Positions 27,823 to 41,224 of a stretch of 64,000 nucleotides of DNA are shown in pieces (the stretch's first letter is position 1; the number at the start of each line of letters is the position of its first letter). A model generated the notes under the pieces. It did not search any database. It saw nothing but the letters and a program-made list of their open reading frames with translations, and was not told the DNA's origin. A program made the translations under genes and the position numbers. This stretch comes from Lotus japonicus (lineage: Eukaryota > Streptophyta > Magnoliopsida > Fabales > Fabaceae): NCBI RefSeq assembly GCF_012489685.1, contig NC_080041.1:108283760-108347759 (forward strand), given 5' to 3'.

Positions 27823-29480
27823 GCTTTAAGTCAGACTCATCCTTGCCTCTCTTCTCCCACCTCCACCCAAAACCAATAGAGGGAAGAGACTTGAGAGAAA
27901 AGGAGAATTTTTGTGCACTTTGATATCAAGGAAATAGAAAGGAAAGAAAAGTCTGTTGTCTTGGCTTTCATATGTAATGTATCCAATACTGGTTTGCTAT
28001 TTATGTATCCAAATTTATTAACTTGTCTCATCCTTCTTAAATAGTTCTATTGTGAAGATGTAACTTATTTTGAGTATTGACTTGGCAATTTAATTGCTTA
28101 TATATGTTTTTTGAAATATATGAAAATAAGGTTTATTTGATTATATTTTCATTGTAGTTTAGTTTATATACAATTTGATATAGTTTACACAATATGTAAA
28201 ATCATCTCTCAATGATATTTAATCTTTGAAATCATGCATATTGTCCTTTGAAGGCTATTGGCTAATCGTGGTGGGGGTATTCTCCAATATGAAGTTGATA
28301 TAATAACTGTGTTATGACTGTATAATAGCCTGATGGGTTAACTTCTACAGATGTTGCTGTATAGAGTTGCGATAATTGATACGTATGAATTAGACTTTTT
28401 AAAACAATGGGAGTTATTTTAAAATAAAAGATCAAATCCAAGTGCTAATTTGCGCATTGTTTTTTTGTTGTTTTCTTCGCACTAAAAATTTGTGTATAAA
28501 ACTCAATTTATACATTTTAATTTTTTGGTACATCGGAAAAGGTAAAGGTAACCACGAAATGCATAATTTTTTACAAATGAAAACAATACATGTAAACTAC
28601 AACGAAACTACAAACAATTAGGATCCAAGAGGAGTCTCTAATATGTTAGGTTTCAACTACTATTGTGCAGGGGAATGCTAGCAACGGGAATATTTTTTTA
28701 GTGTTTGGGTTGAGAATTTTTAAAGCAACTGATGAACTTTTTTTTTCTTAAATTGCAATTTAAATTCGGGTGTGGTAAAGGTCAAATAACTCCTAAAAAA
28801 TGCGGCTCGAATTGAACTCTCAACTTAAAGGTTAAAATTACTTTTTACTACTACGACCGACGCTCATTGGATTTGATACAAATAATTTTGTTTTCATGGA
28901 AAATATTATCTAATATGTGATATTTTTTATTTTTTGTGTTGATTACTTTTTGTATCGTATAAAAATCAATCACCAAAGAAAAGCAATTGCAAAACACAAT
29001 TCATAATCTAGTTGGTATTATGAGGTCATTTGATAGACATTATAGGATAATAGCAGAATAAGATAAAGAGTTGGATAAGATAGAAACATGATAGACTCTT
29101 ATCATATATATGTTTGAAGTTGATAAGATAATGATAAAATATGATTTTTTTTTTGTAACAAAAGGAAATATATAAAATATGATATTGATAATGAGAAATG
29201 TATTAAACAGAATAAAGTGTACACCCAATTTTATGATTTTATTAACTTTCAAAGAAAAATTATGATTTTATTTTATTTATATAATTTTATAGTGAAAGAA
29301 ACATAATTTATTTTTCCAATGAAACAGAAAGTCTTCCCCTTTTTTTTTTTTTTTTTTGTATAAGATTGAGGCGAGGGCCCCACGACCACGATCAACGCAA
29401 ACTCAATTCTATAGTCAACGCCAACACAGAATCTCCGTTCACCTTCTCATTGGCTTACCATTCTCTCTCTCCCCTCCTCC
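27823..29480. other. ZPR1 3' region and 14-3-3 upstream DNA
   Basis: The first few hundred bases are the probable 3' UTR of ZPR1. The remainder is strongly AT-rich with a poly-T run at 29340-29357. No ORF of interest, RNA gene or clear transposon border is visible. Confidence 0.5.
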
Positions 29481-29488
29481 TATTTAAA
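29481..29488 (+). promoter_or_regulatory. Candidate TATA box of the 14-3-3 gene
   Basis: TATTTAAA follows a CT-rich tract and precedes a CT-rich leader. Transcription would start near 29510-29520. A leader intron is likely, because a TTTTGCAG acceptor lies at 30126-30133, just 28 bp before the ATG. Confidence 0.45.
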
Positions 29489-29779
29489 CGCCCTTCCTTC
29501 CCCACTTCCTCTGTTTGTTTCCGTTACTTCTCTCTCTTCACAGGTTCGTTCCTCTTCTCTCTCTTCATCATCATCACAGTTTCAGTTTCAGAGTTTCATC
29601 TCTTTTTATTAGGGTTTCGATTACGCTACATTTGTTCCTCTCTCTCTTGCAGATCTGAATATTCCACTCTAGGTTTTTGTTTTCTCTACTCGCTTCAATT
29701 TTTTCACTCGTCATGCAATCTTATTTTGTGATTCTCGTTTCATCCACTGGATTCATGTGTATCGCTTATTGATTTCGCT

Positions 29780-30112
29780 ATCGCTATCGAATTCTAAACT
29801 TGTTTGTTTGCCGGAAAAACTCCAGAAACCGATCTCCAGAATTTGAAATTTGAAAACTAGGCTATGAATCATTGAATTGAATTGAATTCGACTTTTTGTT
29901 TTTTGTGAATTCTAGAGTTTGCAGGATTACTAGGCAATGAATCTCACTTTTTTCGTTTTGCTGGCTTGATTTGGCTTAATTTCTCTGCGCTATCGAATCC
30001 CTTACTTGTTTTTGTTTCCATGGAAAATTCGAGTAATGGATCTGGAGATTATGAATTTGTTGAGTTTCGCGAGTTGCAACATTATTAGGGAATGAATCTC
30101 ACTTTTTGTTGC
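29780..30112 (+). repeat. Imperfect internal repeats in the 14-3-3 leader intron
   Basis: The phrase TAGGCAATGAATCTCACTTT (about 29931) recurs as TAGGGAATGAATCTCACTTT (about 30087). CTATCGAATTCTAAACTTG (about 29783) resembles CTATCGAATCCCTTACTTG (about 29990). The pattern suggests an old tandem duplication of roughly 150-200 bp within the leader intron. Confidence 0.5.
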
Positions 30113-30161
30113 TGTGAATTTTATATTTTGCAGGATTTAGTGTTGAATTTCGGCGAAAAAA

Positions 30162-32132
<1,971 letters not shown>

Positions 32133-33083
32133 TGTGGTAGTTGGCGGCATGTGTATTACCCTTAATATAGATTCCATGTTGGGTTCCATAGTAGGATTTT
32201 AGTTGTGGATTTCATGATTTCAAGTGCAGTTTGCCCTTGGGATTACAATGTTTTAATGGACCATTTATGTGTTTTATTGATGAGAAGAATATGCTTGGTG
32301 GTTTAGTGATTTATAATTTTTTTATTGTTGGCTGTTTATGAATGCTTAGTGTTGTTGTGAAGTCCTTTTTGCATACCTTTCTGAATAACTTAAGGAGCAC
32401 TACTGAGGCCAATAAGATTATTTCTTTCTAAAGGTGTAATGTGACTCCTAAATTTTGTGGTTACTGGTTGGTAAACTCAGTTTACTTTATGTACCAAAAA
32501 AAAACTGAACTAGTTTTACAAAACTGAATCAGTATTATCATTTAAGAACTAATTTAACAGAATTGAAACAGTTTTGATAATTTACACGGTTTTGTTTTTT
32601 GACATTTTTTTGAACGGTTTTTTGACATTAAACAAACACTGTTATTTTGATAAATTAACACACTTGTTAAAGAGGTTTTTTTTGTTAATGTTGTTAAAAG
32701 AGCTATATAAATAAAATATAATGAGTATGGATGGAAGTAGATCAAAAAGCTGAGAAAGCCCTATGGTCTAGCCCACATAAAGCTTAGCCTAGACCATACC
32801 AAATTAATGAATAAACAAAGCCAAGATTTTTAATTTGATCGGTTCATCGATGGTCGGCAAGTATGTTGGTCTTAATGATGATCCAACACGAGTCGAAGCA
32901 GACCTATTTAAACAAATATAATTTATCTGAATTTATTCGTTGGCCTCACAATGCTGCTCTACTTTGATTAACCACAAGTAAGCTCTTTACCATCAAAGGT
33001 TGGAATCGGCTTACTTTCCCTCTTGTTACTTGCTGTCTCCTTTTCCATTTCTTCACGATTCAATTGCACCACAACACTTGGAT

Positions 33084-33349
33084 GGTGCTCTGATACCAAA
33101 TTGGTAGGAACAAAATTATATTATAGAATAATTACACAAGCACGGGTGTTCGAGAGCCAATCTCTCCCTAACAACCAATTTCCCCAAATTCTCAATGATC
33201 CCTCATCTGATTGGAACTCCCTATTTATAACTTCCTAACAGCAATAAACTGCTGCTAATAGAAATAAACTAACTAATAACTGATAAAATTACTTAATAAC
33301 TGCTATAACTACCCTTGTTCCAGAATCTCATGGGACTCTCCCTATCACA
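33084..33349 (-). mobile_element. Copia-type LTR with tRNA-iMet primer-binding site (remnant)
   Basis: Read on the minus strand, an LTR of 248 bp (33349 to 33102) begins TGTGATAGGG, contains a TTATAAATAGGG TATA-like box, and ends TTCCTACCA. It is followed after a base or so by TTTGGTATCAGAGCACC (33100 to 33084), complementary to the 3' end of initiator methionine tRNA, the usual Copia primer. Only a short internal stretch follows toward lower coordinates. No gag, pol or second LTR is found. Confidence 0.75.
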
Positions 33350-34131
33350 TTTTTTTCATGCCAATGAGTTCATTATATTATATGTACAAAGAAAAACTAC
33401 ATTATTGAAATATCAATAAAAAGAACTGAAAATAAAGTACACCAAAGCAGACATTGGACAAATATATCCGATGGAACCATGTTCTCATTGCATCTTCTGT
33501 TTGGTAATTGCAAGAATTTATGAATCAACTCATGCTTTGAGACATTCACATATTTCTCTGCTGCTCTAATTGCCAGAGGTGAGAGGTTTTTCATACCATG
33601 ACCTGACCTGTGACTGTGAGGCACCAACTGCTGGTGTCACCTTGCTCTTTCATGTGATTGTGAACACGACTCAAGGTTATAAAATGAACCTTATCTTCTT
33701 AAAGGTATTGCTTTCTGTATTGTAGATCAATCAGTTGCTGAATGGATTAACTTTTTCCCTCTCAGCATATTGACAACTTAATGATTACCTCATTTTCATT
33801 ATCATAATAGACCATTGAAGATTGAACCGACTTAGCATCAAATTATTTAGGCAAACCTGTACTCTATTTACTAATAAAATAGCCCTAAAAGGCCTAGGTG
33901 TTAAAACTGCTACCAGCAATAGAATAGAAGAGTAACATTTTGGGAAAATGACTGTTTTGTTTGACTTAGCCAATAAGTTAGACATCTTAATTCACATTCT
34001 GATTAACCATTCACAAAATTGATTTAAATTTTTTACCACAATTATTAAGTATTTTTGTTTAATCATGTGTTTAATTTCAGGTAAATTATTGCTAAATCAG
34101 GTTAACAAATGTTCAATCAGATTTGCAAACT

Positions 34132-34335
34132 AGTGAGTGGGAGAGAATGAATGAATTCAGTAGTTCTCAGTTGTACATCAAAGATAGCTTATATACATGA
34201 TTCAATTATACACATCTATACATAGCTAACTTAACAGAAACTGTAACTTATAACTAACAAACTGATTTCCTAACTGTAATACAGACTACAAAAGTCATCT
34301 TGTTGGTGAAGTTAATTTCCCTAACTTTTAATATT
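34132..34335 (-). repeat. Probable solo LTR
   Basis: On the minus strand the segment has LTR-like composition: GTTAGGGAAATTAACTTC near its start, TTAGTTATAAGTTACAG, a GTATATAAGC TATA-like motif, and a CATTCATTCTCTCCCACTCA end. These are typical of plant Copia LTRs. No target duplication, primer site or coding region is seen, so the assignment rests on composition and motif order only. Confidence 0.35.
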
Positions 34336-35094
34336 ACCTGAAAAATATTTATGATGATTTTATGAGGTTTGGCGCCGGCGTCGCCATCACCGCCGCCAAA
34401 CCTCTTTCCAGTTTGTTTCAACACTCTTTTGTGTGCAGTGCACCACCGCGATGGTTACCCTTCTTTCACCACACTCTCTAAAGCAGTTAAAATTTAAGGC
34501 AGTGTTCCGATGGTTTGTCCAAACGTTCCATTAATTGTAAGGATTTCTCCTTGGCTTAGATAGTTATTCTCTTGTTATCGTTTTTACTTGAAATGATTTC
34601 AATTTCTCAACACTTGTCTCTTTTTTTCATAATGCTATTGAACCAGTTTCCTCTAGCAAGGACTATGCAACAAATGAAGGGAAGGGAAGAAAATGGAGAA
34701 TCGTGGAGGATCCCTTGGTTTATAGCACCTTGCCACATCCACAGCCAACTGAACAACCTAACCAAGTATAGATCAACAGCAAGTGGAAGAACATGGAACA
34801 TGAAATAAGGCCAAGATAGAGAGGCATAACCTTTGTTGTATGTTGACAAAACATTGGAATTATACATCAGTAGAAGAAAATGTGCACTATTGGCTGGGTA
34901 AGTCATTTGGAAAATATACTTAAACAGTTGGGAAAAATGTATTTTCAAGTTTAATGAATCCTACTTTATCAGTTAGCTAAACGGTACAACTTTTAATTCA
35001 AAATTCAAATAAACAACCCTTGGTTTCAAGGTCAATGAACTTTCATCTTAAGTCATAAGAAAAGTTATGTTCACTTCTCAACTCTAAGTAAGTG

Positions 35095-36890
35095 CTAACG
35101 TCCATGGTTGCCAACGGGTTTCCAAGCATAATGTCTTGAATCGATAGCTTGATGTTCTTGAGGCCTTTCTTGCAATTGCTGCATTGGCATTACTTCTGAA
35201 GTAGGAACCACATGTTGCTCAGAGGCCAAGGCACTATCCCCTAAGGTGTGTTGCGTTTCTTGCAATTGCTGCATTGGAGCATCCAAAGGAGGAACCAAAT
35301 ATTGTTGAGAGGCCAAATCACTTTGTTGTATTTCTTGTGATGGTTGCATCGGAAAATTCATAGGAGGATGCCCATTTTGCTGATAGGATAGTTGCTGCAC
35401 ATTCCAAGGAGTAGTACAATAATGCTGAGGGTATACTTGATGTGGAAAATTCAAAGGAGGATCCCCATTTTGCTGCAGTGGAAAGTCCAATGCATCAACT
35501 TGATTTTGCTGAGAGGATAATTGCTGCATTGGAGCATCCAATTGTGCCCAATTTTGCTGCAATGGAGCATTCAATTGAGGAACTTGGTTTTGTTGAGGAA
35601 CCAAGTCAATATCATCAATGGTTAGGTCATAGATGCTTGTTCTTTTTCTCCTTTTTGGTGTACCATTCCGGTGAAGATATAACTTTTGAGCATGACTAGC
35701 AATTTGAGTTGGAGTTTTTGTTTTGACAAATTCACTTGAGATTTGTTTCCATTGTCCTTTGCCACGTTTCTTAATACCCTCAAGAAGCTTCCTATAAAAT
35801 AAAAATGGTATGTTAAATTTTAAATATAGTTTTTCATACATTTAAATGAGTACTATTTGAAGAATGACACAAAATCACATATTTACAATATTAATCTTAA
35901 GAGTAAAAGTGTAAAACTATTTCACATGAAACTTTCCTATATAGCTTCAATTAAATCAAAATCTCAAAACCCTCGACAAAAAGAAACCGAGGTGCTACAT
36001 ATTTATACAAGGACATTGTGCATTTCGTGCAACATAGCTTTTTCCTAATCTAAATAGTGAAATGCATCAAAATATTTATTTGACTCTTTTTATGATTCAA
36101 GAAAATAATTATTTACATGTTTTATGGAGTAAAGATGAGAACATTTTCTCTGAACAATAAATCACGCATAACTATGTACTTCAATTTATTTTAATTTAAT
36201 TTGTGTAGAAGAAAAAATAAAAGTTTAATGGATATGCACTGACAGTGTAAAATAGTTTTACACAGTCATCCAATCAAAGCATCCCACATAGGAGAGATAA
36301 TTACATTTGACTTTAATTTTAATTAAAAGAATAAGATATTTTCTGATTTTGCGGAATTCAATTGGATGTCTGTGTAAAACTACACTGTCAGTGCATATCC
36401 ATTAAATCTATACATTTTTGTTTTATCAAGTACTATAGCTTTACTTTTCAATCAAATGCATGAAAACATAGTGAAATAACCATTATCATCCCTAATACAA
36501 GTCAAATGAGCATGTAAATAAAATCAAGTTAGGAAAATAGAGAAATAAACGATCATCAATTTAATATTCTTACAGGTGTTCTTCTGTAGTCCATGGTACT
36601 TTTTTCTCACTTTGATTAGGAGAGGTCTTCTTTGTGTTTTTTTGTGAACTAGTAGAGCCTTTAGCAATTGGCTCTGGAACCCAATCGCCAATGAAATCTG
36701 GAGCAGGACCTTCTTCAATATTTTTAATGTCAAGTGCGAGCAATTCATACCTTTCCCTAATCTCCTTCAACGGACGACCAAGTGCATCGGCAATTCGTTC
36801 CAACTGGTCTTCCAGATCCGCATCATCAGACATGGTTCCGAGGGCTCGCTCAAAAGCCCGATCTTCGGCCGAAGTACACTGATTCAACAT
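35095..36890 (-). CDS. DIVARICATA/MYB-related (SHAQKYF-class) transcription factor
   Basis: Two exons, 36890-36574 and 35791-35095 on the minus strand, join to 337 residues. The splice is CACCT|GTAAGA..TTATAG|G. The N-terminal third (about 6-70) is a diverged SANT/MYB-like domain (EDRAFERALGTM .. RERYELLALDI) like the first repeat of DIVARICATA proteins. A canonical single MYB repeat follows at about 98-150 (PWTTEEHLKLLEGIKKRGKG), with ASHAQKLYLHRN in place of SHAQKYF. The C-terminal half is made of imperfect Gln-rich repeats (units such as QLNAPLQQN, PPLNFPMQ, LDAPMQQLQE), likely an activation or interaction region. It would be a nuclear DNA-binding regulator. The first MYB-like domain has lost its leading tryptophan. 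The gene may be active; its targets are unknown. Confidence 0.85.
36224..36406. mobile_element. Foldback MITE in the MYB gene intron, 183 bp
   Basis: The left 50 bp, starting TTTAATGGATATGCACTGAC, are repeated in inverted form at the right end, finishing GTCAGTGCATATCCATTAAA. The arms include GTAAAA.AGTTTTACACAG and CATCCAAT. The element could fold into a long hairpin. It has no ORF. The superfamily is uncertain because the AT-rich flanks hide the target duplication. Confidence 0.7.
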
Positions 36891-38600
36891 TGTAACACTT
36901 CTGCAAGGCTTCTAAATTTTGAATTGATCTGAAACACACGATCACATATGTGATTTATCTTTCAAGTGTAACAAAAAAAAAATATGTGATTTCAATCTCA
37001 ATTAATGTTTAATTATACTCTTAAGTCCCAACTATTAATTTCATAATCAACGGTCACAAACCCACACTTTTTAATCTCTAAAATTGTACAATAGAGTTTA
37101 GAGTGAAATTAAATTCATGAACCATAAACCTTTATAAAATTATGAACTAAACTTGCAGGAAAGTATGAAGAACAAAATTCCATATTACACTTTCTTTTTC
37201 TTTCTTTAGCTTTTCATTCTTAACTTCTTAAAAACATTTTTGGTAAATGAACTCTTAAAAAAGAACGCATGCAGAGCCACACGCGATGATGATATAACAA
37301 TAAGAACAAAAGAGAAAACTCAATGAAATCATAAAACTGTAGAATATACAAGGTTTAGATTTTCTTCCTAGAAAAACTAGATGAATCAAAGTAGCAGAGT
37401 ATTGGTAACGAGAGATATGAAAGAAAGATAAAGAAATTATACATACATGTTGCAATTAAAACGCTGAGTCCTGAGTGTACACGTTAGGAGACAATTTTTC
37501 TAGTTTCTGTTGAAACCTCTAGTTTCTGTTGAGTTGATTCTATATGATATTATTATTCTGAATTTAATTTATAGACTTCAAATAATATTTTCACGTTTTA
37601 TCTTCTTCTATTTAAATTTTGAAGTAGTTGTTATCGTTTTTTTTAAAATAAAAAATGGGGCTAGAAGAACTACTTTTATCTCCGATCAAATTAATTTGTC
37701 TAACAGCTTTCCGATTTTTTAGTTTCCAATTTTTTAAAGAAAAACTATATCTATATCCTAAAAATCTGTAACCGCTTGTACTTTACCAATTATGACTTTG
37801 ATAGGTTGAATTTCTCAGGAAATAATTTCACTATTTGTGTACCTTTGACCCGAACACGTTGTTCATCAATGTGATAAAATTCATAAAAGGCGTTTTTTTG
37901 GTTGATTCATATATTGAGAGCAGCATCTTAAATTCTATCAAAATTTGACAGAAAAGTGCTTTTTCTTTTAAAAGGAGTTGTGATCAAATTTTTAATTTTA
38001 TTTAATTTTACAATCACAATTTAGTCAAGGGTGCCTACTGTAGTAAAAAAGAAACCAGCTATAATATTCCATAAAAACATGAAAACAAGAAAAAATAACA
38101 TAATTTGATACACTTATTTTTTAAGTAACAACTTGGTACTTAATACAAAGTGTATTGGTATCTTTTATTTTCTTGTTTTCATATAGGAAGCCGATGAATG
38201 TTATTTTCAAGTCTTAAGGAGGATGGTCTTATGGTTATTAATCAACTGTTGGCTTATAAAAAAATAAAAATTCAATCAATTGTGGGAATACTTTGAGGGA
38301 AAAAAAAGAAGTTTTCACTCGTATTCACCTACTTTCATAAGACACGATAACAACAACAATAGAAATGCAAGATTTATTATTGGAAACAAAAATGGAGTGA
38401 CTTAGAAAATTGATTATCTACTAAGAAAACAATGAAATTATACATACAAATAAACAATTTGACTCGAGTCTTTCTTAGATGACTCTGCAAAACTTGGTAA
38501 TTTCCTATATACAAAAAAGAACTTTGCATTGTTAACTTGAAGCCAAGCATGAAGCACCTTCTCTTGCTTCAATTTATACAGTGAGGTACATTGTTACTAA
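36891..38600. other. Upstream region of the MYB gene; no gene seen
   Basis: AT-rich DNA lies between the MYB start (minus strand) and the Harbinger element. It presumably holds the MYB promoter, but I see no distinct motif cluster, ORF, RNA gene or bordered repeat. Confidence 0.45.
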
Positions 38601-38947
38601 GACCATATAAAATGGTTAAGCAAAAAATGTTTTGTTTAACCCTTTCTTACCCCATTTTTTCTCTTTCCAACACTCCACATCATTTTCTCTCTCCAATTCA
38701 ACACTCTTTCAACAATTACCCACTCCAATGGTTTTACTTAACTCTCAACACCTTACTCCACCACTCACCACTCAGGCACTCACCCTACCCCACCACTTTT
38801 TTATTTCACATTTTTATTTAATTTTATATTTTTGTTTTTATCATTACATAAAATTATAATTATCGATTTAAATTAAATTAAAACAATAAACACTTAACAA
38901 TTTATTTATTTTTTTAAATATAGACTATAATTTTTTTTTCTTAACTT

Positions 38948-39072
38948 AAAATGCAAGACAACAAACTAAGCATACAAGAATTTATTTTATTTTCTTAAAA
39001 TAAAATGCAAGACAACAAACTAAGCACACAATATCTTAAAATGCAAGACAACAAATTAAGCACACAACACAC
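38948..39072. repeat. Three short repeats near the Harbinger left end
   Basis: The unit AAAATGCAAGACAACAAAYT AAGCA occurs three times (about 38948, 39002 and 39038), just downstream of the transposase stop. Subterminal repeats of this kind may be transposase-binding sites, though that is inference. Confidence 0.55.
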
Positions 39073-39104
39073 AAATAACGTAATTAGTACGATACAAATC
39101 ATCT

Positions 39105-40397
39105 TCAATCCTGAGACATTCCAAACTTTGCCCAGATGTGCTTCACTAAATCTGCTTGCAGTTCGTGATGAACATTTGAATCACGCAACTCGGATCTAGC
39201 ACGCACATGATTTACAAAAGCGGGTAAAACCTCGGTCGAGTATGGTTGCTGTGTACTAGATTCACCTTCTCCAGATTGCTCAAAATCGGTCCAACGTTGA
39301 GCATATGAATCTCGTTCATCCTCGAAAATCATATTATGTAATATGATGCATGACCTCATAATGATACTCAAGTCATCTATGTCCCACAAGCGAGCTGGTT
39401 CACTGATGATTTTAAAACGAGCTTGAAGAACTCCAAATGCACGTTCGATGTCCTTCCGACATCCCTCCTGAACTTTTGCAAATAACTTATCGGGTTCACT
39501 TTGAGGAAGTCTAATCGTTTTGACGAAAGTTGGATAAGAAGGATAGATACCATCGGCTAGATAGTATGCCATATTATAGGGACGTTGATTCACAAAGAAA
39601 TTCACAGCTGGAGCCTTTCCCTGTTCCACGTCATCAAACACTGGTGACTGATCTAGAACGTTTATGTCGTTCAACGTTCCAGGACATCCAAAAAAGGCAT
39701 GCCAGATCCATAGGTCATAAGTTGCAACTGCTTCAAGAATAACTGTTGTGGTTCCCTTATCCCCTCTAGTAAATTGACCTTCCCATGCTTTAGGACAATT
39801 TTTCCACTCCCAGTGCATGCAGTCAATACTCCCGATCATGCCTGGGAACCCCCGCATGTCATTAGCATGTAGTATTCTTTGCAGGTCTTCTTGGGTTGGT
39901 GCTCTCAGGTACTGTTGCTCATATAATCGTATTATTCCTTTACAGAATCTACGTAAACACTCAAATGCTGTAGTACCTCCAATTTTGATGTACTCATCGA
40001 CCGCATCTGCTGCCACACCATATGCTAACATTCGCATTGTTGTGTTACATTTTGCTAAGGGTGATATACCTTGTTTATTGGCTGCATCAACACGTTGGGT
40101 GAAGTAGTTATCACTACTTGAAAGGTCATCAACGATTCGAAGGAAAATATGTTTTTGCATCCGGTACCGACGACGAAACATTGCATCGTCATATGTAGGC
40201 TCATTGGCAAAGTAGTCGCCAATTACCCTCTGGTTTGCCGCTGTATGATCTCTACCGAGATATTTTCTACTACGAGGTGCAGTATCTTCTCGAATTTTTC
40301 TTCGACGCTCTCTAAATCGGTTGAGTACATAAGCTTCTTCAATTTGACTATTTTGAATGTATGCTGCAAGATCAAAAGGACAATCAGATGGATCCAT
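39105..40397 (-). CDS. PIF/Harbinger transposase (HARBI1-like DDE nuclease)
   Basis: The 430-residue ORF, read from MDPSDCPFDL, is uninterrupted. A longer frame starts at 40481, but the inner Met fits homologues better. The catalytic triad is visible: D192 in GSIDCMHWEW, D244 in GTLNDINVL and E318 in DIERAFGVLQ. The family's ADGIYPSYPTFV block is at about 281-292 and LHNMIFEDE at 353-361. An N-terminal region with a helix-turn-helix-like segment (FRRRYRMQKHIFLRIV, 74-89) precedes the nuclease. The enzyme would cut and paste the element with the help of the Myb-like partner. Because that partner is interrupted here, autonomous activity is doubtful, though this protein itself looks intact. Many plant genomes annotate such genes as 'protein ALP1-like'. 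Confidence 0.93.
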   Translation of the reverse strand: MDPSDCPFDLAAYIQNSQIEEAYVLNRFRERRRKIREDTAPRSRKYLGRDHTAANQRVIGDYFANEPTYDDAMFRRRYRMQKHIFLRIVDDLSSSDNYFTQRVDAANKQGISPLAKCNTTMRMLAYGVAADAVDEYIKIGGTTAFECLRRFCKGIIRLYEQQYLRAPTQEDLQRILHANDMRGFPGMIGSIDCMHWEWKNCPKAWEGQFTRGDKGTTTVILEAVATYDLWIWHAFFGCPGTLNDINVLDQSPVFDDVEQGKAPAVNFFVNQRPYNMAYYLADGIYPSYPTFVKTIRLPQSEPDKLFAKVQEGCRKDIERAFGVLQARFKIISEPARLWDIDDLSIIMRSCIILHNMIFEDERDSYAQRWTDFEQSGEGESSTQQPYSTEVLPAFVNHVRARSELRDSNVHHELQADLVKHIWAKFGMSQD

Positions 40398-40500
40398 TTT
40401 TTGTGAAATTTGAAGTAGATTGGAAGAGATTTGGGATATTAGTACATCAATGGATCTATGAGTCCATATATATAGGTACATTGAATGGTGGTTGAGTGCC

Positions 40501-41095
40501 GGATTTGAAATAAGTTATCAACCAGAGTTAATTATCTGAAAATGACAAGATTCGAATTGAGTGGTACATATTCAAATACAGTTACCCGAGAATTATTAAA
40601 GTCAAACACTACTGACTTGACACCACGGGCAAATTATTAAAGCAAACACTACAGACTTGACACCACTGGTGGATTTGAAATAAGTTATCAACCAGAGTTA
40701 ATTATCAGAAAATGACAAGATTCGAATTGAGTGGTACATATTCAAACACAGTTACCCGAGAATTATTAAAGCCAAACACTACTGACTTGACACCACGGGC
40801 AAATTATTAAAGCAAACACTACAGACTTCACACCACTGGTGGATTTGAAATAAGTTATCAACCAAAGTTAATTATCGAAAAAGGGCAAGATTCGAATTGA
40901 GTGATACATATTCAAACACAGTTACCCGAGAATTATTAAAGCCAAACACTACTGACTTGACACCACGGGCAAATTATTAAAGCAAACACTACAGACTTGA
41001 CATCACTAGTGGATTTGAAATAAGTTATCAACCAGAGTTAATTATCGGAAAAGGACAAGATTCGAATTGAGTGATACATATTCAAACACAGTTAC
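40501..41095. repeat. Array of 170-bp tandem repeats inside the Harbinger element
   Basis: Copies start with GGATTTGAAATAAGTTATCA at 40501, 40671, 40841 and 41011, exactly 170 bp apart. The last copy is partial. Each contains GATTCGAATTGAGTG, CAGTTACCCGAGAATTATT and two TTATTAAAG.CAAACACTAC submotifs. The first three copies differ by few substitutions. The array occupies the space between the stop of the partner ORF and the start of the transposase, where the transposase promoter should be. Confidence 0.93.
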
Positions 41096-41224
41096 CCATA
41101 CATTAAAGCAAACATTACATAGCTGTCACCACTTGAAAATTATTAAAGAAAACATTAAACCAAAAACTACAGACTTCACACCACTGACAAGTTTGACCGA
41201 ATACAGACAAAGACTCGCTTGAAA

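Larger units (their letters stand above)
32133..35094. other. Intergenic DNA with LTR remnants
   Basis: After the 14-3-3 3' UTR (to about 32450) the stretch holds a Copia-type LTR with primer-binding site (33084-33349), a likely solo LTR (about 34132-34335) and a GC-rich hairpin (34364-34404). Short ORFs at 33397-33627 (-) and 34572-34948 have no recognisable similarity. I see no supported gene. Confidence 0.5.

Noticed and set aside
33397..33627. A 76-codon minus-strand ORF with protein-like composition
   Set aside because: No family recognised, no splice partners found, and it is flanked by LTR remnants. It could be an exon fragment, but the support is too weak.
39530..40406. Several + strand ORFs of 70-96 codons
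   Set aside because: They are antisense shadows of the Harbinger transposase, whose minus-strand frame has the full catalytic triad.
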